Assembly: GCF_002954615.1 (NCBI RefSeq) | Contig: NZ_MSCJ01000003.1 | Coordinates: forward strand, 372,001-436,000 | DNA from: Photobacterium angustum | GTDB lineage: Bacteria; Pseudomonadota; Gammaproteobacteria; Enterobacterales; Vibrionaceae | Reading direction: 5' to 3' | DNA: 64,000 nt | In this document: positions 60,174 through 64,000 of the stretch, one piece after another | How the letters are laid out: each line of letters opens with the position of its first letter | How positions within the stretch are numbered: position 1 is the first letter of the stretch | Translations under genes and position numbers: made by a program | The notes under the pieces: generated by a model | Databases searched by the model: none | What the model was told of the DNA's origin: nothing | The model's input: only the letters and a program-made list of their open reading frames with translations

Positions 60174-61025
60174 TCACTTTTTATTTAGATGCTCGTGGAC
60201 GATAATCATTTCAATGGGATTAAGTGGTCGTGTGGAGCTCACTTTATTACCATTAGATGTAACAACGCCACTGTCGATAAGAAGATTTAATATATAGTTT
60301 TTATCCTCTTTTTTCATCATACTTACTTGATCAAACGGCATTTTTTCATAAGCTGTGACATAACTTTTGAGTCCGTCTTTACCGATAGGAGCCTCACTAA
60401 CTTCACATTGTTTGTTCTCAATGCTTATAGCTTGAGTGTCAATAAAGGTATTTACATCGGATCCATCGAGGACGATGATTTTTCCACCTATATAATGAGG
60501 AAAGCCATTTAACTTTTCATAGTTTATTGAGTTTTCGAGTTCTTTAAATCCCTCACCCTCAATATTAAGGTTATGATTTACAACTTCAAAATAGAGGTCT
60601 ACTGTAAAGTTAAATAAAGCTGGGTATATATCTATATATTTCCCATAGTTGATGGTCACTTCTTTCAAATACTTTATAGTCTGCTTCGATTTTAGATTAC
60701 GTATTGCATAATTGACCACTTCTTGAGGCAACAAGCTCATGAGTTGTACTTCAGCATGCACCATTGTTACAGATGCAAGAGAAATCGCTTTAGAAGAATT
60801 AAGTAACTCTGATTCGTGAGTAGCAAAATTTCTTAGTGCTTTTAGAGCTCGATAACGTTTGTTTTTGCCAAAATTAACCGCTTTTACTTTTTCCAACTTC
60901 TCGCATGCACTGCACATTACAGAGAGTAATTCTTTAAGATCATCTGCATCCGATGAAGCACAGTACTTTAAATATTTGTTGAAGAACCGGGATAACTCTA
61001 TTTCACAACTTTTTAGAGGGGTCAT
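60174..61025 (-). CDS. Unknown protein with a HEPN-like RxxxxH motif
   Basis: 283 residues, not recognised. The N-terminal half is helical. Near residues 68-73 it has ALRNFATHE, an R-x4-H motif of the kind seen in HEPN ribonucleases and related domains. The C-terminal half looks mixed alpha/beta (GGKIIVLDGSDVNTF), and the end (NYILNLLIDSGVV, then MIIVHEHL) could be a small winged-helix-like part. No signal peptide. A HEPN reading is inference from one short motif. Its neighbour downstream is a pseudogene carrying the same trailing repeat. Confidence 0.6.
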   Translation of the reverse strand: MTPLKSCEIELSRFFNKYLKYCASSDADDLKELLSVMCSACEKLEKVKAVNFGKNKRYRALKALRNFATHESELLNSSKAISLASVTMVHAEVQLMSLLPQEVVNYAIRNLKSKQTIKYLKEVTINYGKYIDIYPALFNFTVDLYFEVVNHNLNIEGEGFKELENSINYEKLNGFPHYIGGKIIVLDGSDVNTFIDTQAISIENKQCEVSEAPIGKDGLKSYVTAYEKMPFDQVSMMKKEDKNYILNLLIDSGVVTSNGNKVSSTRPLNPIEMIIVHEHLNKK

Positions 61026-61245
61026 GATAAAAACTCATTATTAATACTGTTGCGTATTTTAATCGAGTTAGCCCACCAGTGGAAAGAGTTTAACACTTAA
61101 CAGCTTATTAATTAGTATTATTACCTTCATACGAATGCACATATATTAATTACAATTTTCATTTCGTTTATAGACATCATGAATTTAAATAGCAGCTTTT
61201 AGGTATAAAGAGAGTAAGAATGTAAAAATCGGAATGTTAAATACG

Positions 61246-61309
61246 AAAAAACCTCGATTGGTGGTCGAGGTTTTTTCTATTACGTACAAGACGCACGCGA
61301 TTCAACGGT
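61246..61309 (-). ncRNA. Candidate antitoxin small RNA (~64 nt)
   Basis: Transcribed leftward from about 61306-61309 (set by the promoter at 61313-61341) to an intrinsic terminator. The terminator has stem CCTCGA/TCGAGG (61252-61257 with 61265-61270), flanked by A and T runs, with six T (61246-61251) at the 3' end. The first ~15 nt of the RNA are perfectly complementary to 61658-61672 in the leader of the small-peptide mRNA, because 61292-61306 repeats that sequence (CGCACGCGATTCAAC). This matches IstR-1/OrzO-type antitoxins. Confidence 0.65.
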
Positions 61310-61312
61310 TCC

Positions 61313-61341
61313 AATATATGATAATTGATAATGTAGTGCAA
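61313..61341 (-). promoter_or_regulatory. Promoter of the candidate small RNA
   Basis: Minus strand: TTGCAC (61336-61341), a 17-bp spacer, then TATATT (61313-61318). This puts the RNA start at about 61306-61309. Confidence 0.6.
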
Positions 61342-61430
61342 TACATATTGAAGTTAGGGCGGCGTATTATACTGATATTTCAGCAGAGGAACAGTCACAA
61401 AATAATTATTTTTATAGTGTTATCAGTGTA

Positions 61431-61459
61431 TTGTGCGTGCCTAATTTTACAGATATACT
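61431..61459 (+). promoter_or_regulatory. Candidate promoter of the small-peptide mRNA
   Basis: TTGTGC (61431-61436), a 17-bp spacer, TATACT (61454-61459). Start near 61466, giving a leader of about 287 nt. No LexA-type box was found. Confidence 0.45.
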
Positions 61460-61637
61460 CCTCAAACTGGTTGAGCGTATGTAAGTTTTAGACTTCCACT
61501 TACCTGAATGGTAATTATTATACAAACAGCGAGCAAAAATACGTAATGACCGTAGAAATACCGTCTTAACGAAATTTTCTTAGCAGAGTTTTAGGCAATA
61601 AGCCAAGTCTGTTTGCAGCGAGTGGTGTCGGCAAATA

Positions 61638-61745
61638 CGCCCAAATCGGAAGTCGGGCGCACGCGATTCAACAGTCAGCAGGAAACCTACTTGGCGAACC
61701 CAAGGGCGAACTAGGCGAGTCCAGTCTTCCTCCTAACCAGAGGAA
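61638..61745 (+). promoter_or_regulatory. Structured leader with antisense target and SD-blocking hairpin
   Basis: Three hairpins in order: CGCCC/GGGCG (61638-61659); CCTA plus CTTGG with CCAAG plus TAGG (61686-61715); and TTCCTC/GAGGAA (61727-61745), which pairs the Shine-Dalgarno GAGG (61740-61743). The 15-nt target of the divergent RNA (61658-61672) lies between the first two. Confidence 0.6.
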
Positions 61746-61752
61746 TTGTACA

Positions 61753-61848
61753 ATGAAACCTTACCCTATGTGGAAAGAAGAAGTTGGCAAATTACTGTGT
61801 GGTGCGCTTGCGAAAGTCATCATCGGTAAGTTGTTCATGATGTTTTAA
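61753..61848 (+). CDS. 31-residue hydrophobic/amphipathic peptide, candidate type I toxin
   Basis: ATG 61753, 9 nt after GAGG, to TAA 61846-61848, followed 28 bp later by a strong terminator. After a short polar start (MKPYPMWKEEVGK) the rest (LLCGALAKVIIG, then KLFMMF) can form one amphipathic or membrane helix with regularly placed Lys, in the manner of TisB. It is much too short for most gene callers. The leader, blocked Shine-Dalgarno, terminator and complementary divergent RNA together support a real expressed gene. Toxicity is inference; I know no homologue by name. Confidence 0.68.
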   Translation: MKPYPMWKEEVGKLLCGALAKVIIGKLFMMF

Positions 61849-61875
61849 GCATCATTAGGCGATTTAAGACGATCT

Positions 61876-61907
61876 AGCCCCGTTGCTTTTGCTTCGGGGC
61901 TTTTTTC
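61876..61907 (+). terminator. Intrinsic terminator after the small-peptide gene
   Basis: Seven-bp stem AGCCCCG/CGGGGCT with a 12-nt loop and six T. Confidence 0.88.
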
Positions 61908-62435
61908 TATATGTCATTTTAATATCTTTCCATTACAACACTAAAGAAATATAGTTAGTAATCCTTTTAACTCACCCTCTCAGACATTAATAAAATCAAA
62001 AAATAAAACTAATCCAAAATTACGTTAATACGATATGAACGAGTAAAAGCACTAAGTAGAAATGGAACAGAAACGTGTTACATAAATTTGGTTAATAATA
62101 GCAGAATTTAACATATTGGAAATTCAGGGCACTTTTTCACCCGAACTACCACTAATAACCCACCCTCTGATCATTACCGATGTTTTTAGCGGATAAATTT
62201 GATTTCTCACAGTTTTTTGTCTAGAAATTTAGATGCGCATCAGGTTTTATAAAGCATTTGACTATCTTATGTACTATAAGTGGTTTTAGGCTTATAAATC
62301 ACTGTTATTACTTGTTTGGATAGTTGTAAAGGTGAGTGGCAGGACAATTAAAATAGAGATAAAGCCCTTATCTGAAAAGCATCACTTCTCACTAGAAGGG
62401 CAAGGTAATGGTTAAGTCACTAATAGCGAAATAAA
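61908..62435. other. Gene-free region before the reductase gene end
   Basis: 528 bp with no supportable gene or RNA. It contains a 15-bp match to the btsT upstream repeat (about 62329-62343), judged chance because the 20-bp periodicity is missing. Confidence 0.4.
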
Positions 62436-62463
62436 CAAAAAGCCAGCATGGTCTATGCTGGCG
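62436..62463 (-). terminator. Intrinsic terminator after the flavin reductase gene
   Basis: Minus strand stem GCCAGCAT/ATGCTGGC with a 5-nt loop, followed by TTTTTG. Confidence 0.85.
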
Positions 62464-62470
62464 ATTTTGT

Positions 62471-63508
62471 TCAGACGAGTGTGTTTAGCATACCTACATC
62501 GTAAGGTGTCAGGTTTTTGTTTTGACGTGTTTTTTCAACGTAATCTGAGTTAGCAATTAATGGGCGACCGATAGCCACTAAATCAGCATCATTATTTAGT
62601 AGTGCCTCTCTCGCACTCTCTGAGTTATAGCCGCCACAGGCAATAACGCTGCCATGATAATGTTGACGAATATAGTGTGTAACCGTGCTTTGTAAATGAT
62701 CTTGATAGCTGTCATCGAACATACCGGTATGAACGTATGCCAAATCATATTGATTTAACTGCTTTAATACATAATCAAAAACGGGTTTATCGCGTTCGTC
62801 ATGTTCAATATTTAAATAAGCAACAGGCGATAAGCGTACACCCACGAATTGAATTTGCTGTTTAACGGCATTGATGACATCAAATAAAATACGGCTCATA
62901 TTTTCGGGGCTTTGTCCCCAATGATCGTTACGACGATTCGTATCCCAATGGAGAAATTGATCTAATAAATAGCCATTAGCGGCATGTATTTCAACGCCAT
63001 CAAATCCTGCTTCTTTGGCATATTTTGCGGCTTTCGCAAAATCGTTAATCACAGTCTGAATATCAGCAGGTGTCATTTCTTTAGGCTCTTCATACTGTAA
63101 ATTATCAGTCCGCTTTACACGCCCTGTAAGACCAACCGCTGAAGGGGCTAATGGCTTGTTTCCATTTAGGTAAATAGGGTGTGATACTCGGCCTGTATGC
63201 CACAATTGGGCAAATATTTTACCGCCATTTTCATGCACTTTTTGTGTAACTTGCTTCCAGCCTGCAACATGTTCTTGGTTAAAAATAGCGGGCGAATTAG
63301 GGTAACCCTGCGCGGTTGGCGATATCATTGTACATTCAGTAATGATCAATCCCGTATTGGCTCGGCGAGCATAATAGTCAGCCATCTCAGGAGTTGGGAT
63401 GAAATCGTCTGTCGCCATGCATCGGCTCATTGGCGCCATAACAATACGATTTTTTAAGATCAGATCCTGACTAAGTTGATAGGGGCTAAATAAAATATCT
63501 TGTGTCAT
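62471..63508 (-). CDS. Old yellow enzyme family NADH:flavin oxidoreductase (alkene reductase)
   Basis: 345-residue FMN barrel enzyme. Recognised from LKNRIVMAPMSRC at the start, AQLWHTGRVSHP, the substrate-anion His/Asn-like pair in GVEIHAANGYLLDQFL, and the FMN phosphate region (ACGGYNSE, then ADLVAIGRPLIAN). It reduces activated C=C bonds of electrophiles with NAD(P)H, as NemA does. The divergent LysR gene starting 229 bp away (63738) probably controls it. Confidence 0.92.
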   Translation of the reverse strand: MTQDILFSPYQLSQDLILKNRIVMAPMSRCMATDDFIPTPEMADYYARRANTGLIITECTMISPTAQGYPNSPAIFNQEHVAGWKQVTQKVHENGGKIFAQLWHTGRVSHPIYLNGNKPLAPSAVGLTGRVKRTDNLQYEEPKEMTPADIQTVINDFAKAAKYAKEAGFDGVEIHAANGYLLDQFLHWDTNRRNDHWGQSPENMSRILFDVINAVKQQIQFVGVRLSPVAYLNIEHDERDKPVFDYVLKQLNQYDLAYVHTGMFDDSYQDHLQSTVTHYIRQHYHGSVIACGGYNSESAREALLNNDADLVAIGRPLIANSDYVEKTRQNKNLTPYDVGMLNTLV

Positions 63509-63737
63509 TACAGGTTACCTTTCTCGCTTTTATATCGTTCACAGTAGGCACTTCGGTTTTATGTTGGATGATGATTGAGTGTGGTTACTGCGTGAGGGTG
63601 TGACTATATACCGACACTGAAAGGAATGTCAGACCGATAAAATGAATACCATCTATTCCATTTTGGAATGCAAAAGAGCCAAAAAACGTGCCATTATGTC
63701 TTTATCTTGAATAAGGGTTTAATGCATGGAGTAGGTA

Positions 63738-64000
63738 ATGGATCAATTAGGCGCAATGCGAGCCTTTATTCGTGTTGTACAAACCGGGAGCTTTTCTGCT
63801 ACTGCGCGTGAGCAAAATACAACTCAAGCAACAATAAGTAAAAAAATAGCTGCGTTGGAGCATAAGCTAGAAGGTAAATTGCTGACAAGAAGCAGTCGAG
63901 ACCTTGCTTTAACTGAGGTTGGCGCTGAATATTATGAACGATGTGTTGCTATTATTAGTGAATTAGATGAGGCGGAATCTAATGTGCGAGCACATCGAGC
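63738..64000 (+). CDS. LysR-family transcriptional regulator (N-terminal part, cut by window end)
   Basis: The frame runs off the right edge after ~87 residues. The N-terminal winged helix-turn-helix of LysR proteins is clear (MRAFIRVVQTGSFSATA, then TTQATISKKIAALE, then SRDLALTEVG). ATG 63738 follows GGAG (63728-63731). It is divergent from the alkene reductase gene, the usual layout of a LysR regulator and its target. Its ligand-binding domain lies outside the window. Confidence 0.93.
   Translation, partial: MDQLGAMRAFIRVVQTGSFSATAREQNTTQATISKKIAALEHKLEGKLLTRSSRDLALTEVGAEYYERCVAIISELDEAESNVRAHR

Noticed and set aside
61368..61385. Possible LexA box (CTG...CAG) near the candidate toxin promoter
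   Set aside because: The spacing between CTG and CAG is wrong for LexA (CTG-N10-CAG needed), so SOS control is not claimed.
61234..61491. Open frame of 85 codons on the plus strand
   Set aside because: It runs through the small RNA terminator and the promoters of the candidate toxin locus, and has no Shine-Dalgarno or recognisable features.
62329..62343. 15-bp match to the btsT upstream repeat
   Set aside because: Only a single copy, with no second repeat 20 bp away, and not upstream of a transporter gene. Probably chance.

Overview
The window looks like chromosomal DNA of a marine, AT-rich Vibrionaceae member, most probably a Photobacterium. The reasons are the protein sequences as a whole, three secreted chitinases, a DmsABC-type DMSO reductase, a C-P lyase operon, a Zur-type zinc transporter and a proteorhodopsin/retinal operon. 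I see no rRNA, tRNA, CRISPR, insertion sequence or prophage.

Layout. 1-5366: end of a phn operon (phnI, cut by the window edge, then J, K, L, M, N, P) for phosphonate cleavage. 5664-8158: thiol peroxidase and a chemoreceptor. 8379-10667: a methyltransferase-HNH fusion protein and a small DNA-binding-like protein. 11393-15404: a GH18 chitinase and a short RpoS-like sigma factor, probably RpoQ-like. 15703-18109: small unknown proteins, a cold-shock protein, tiny ORFs, and an 86-bp decayed piece of an acetoacetate decarboxylase gene. 18669-24678: blue-tuned proteorhodopsin followed by crtE-crtI-crtB-crtY-blh, a full retinal pathway from isoprenoid precursors. 24698-29953: a secreted sugar dehydrogenase, then BtsR, BtsS and a CstA/BtsT-family pyruvate transporter, with three evenly spaced LytTR-type repeats upstream of the transporter. 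30275-33040: an operon for 3-hydroxybutyrate to acetoacetate to acetone, with a patatin-like lipase. 33471-33971: fasciclin protein. 34180-39518: dmsABC with a divergent TorD-type chaperone and NapF-like ferredoxin. 39654-45536: MORN-repeat protein, a small unknown protein and an AttH-like lipoprotein/ABC system. 46383-51286: second chitinase and a dual-propeller phytase. 51546-53533: degenerate GGDEF membrane protein overlapping an AraC regulator. 53839-56398: Zur box and zinc ABC transporter. 56902-59100: third chitinase. 59200-61025: a pseudogene and a HEPN-like protein, each followed by a related ~70-bp repeat. 61246-61907: a candidate type I toxin-antitoxin locus. 62471-64000: an old-yellow-enzyme reductase and a divergent LysR regulator, cut by the window end.

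The best candidate for an undescribed system is 61246-61907. A 31-codon hydrophobic/amphipathic peptide has a long structured leader and a hairpin over its Shine-Dalgarno. A divergent short RNA, with its own promoter and terminator, would start with 15 nt complementary to that leader. This is the layout of tisB/istR and zorO/orzO. Read together, the genes suggest a light-using, chitin-degrading marine bacterium that scavenges phosphorus from phosphonates and phytate and can respire DMSO.
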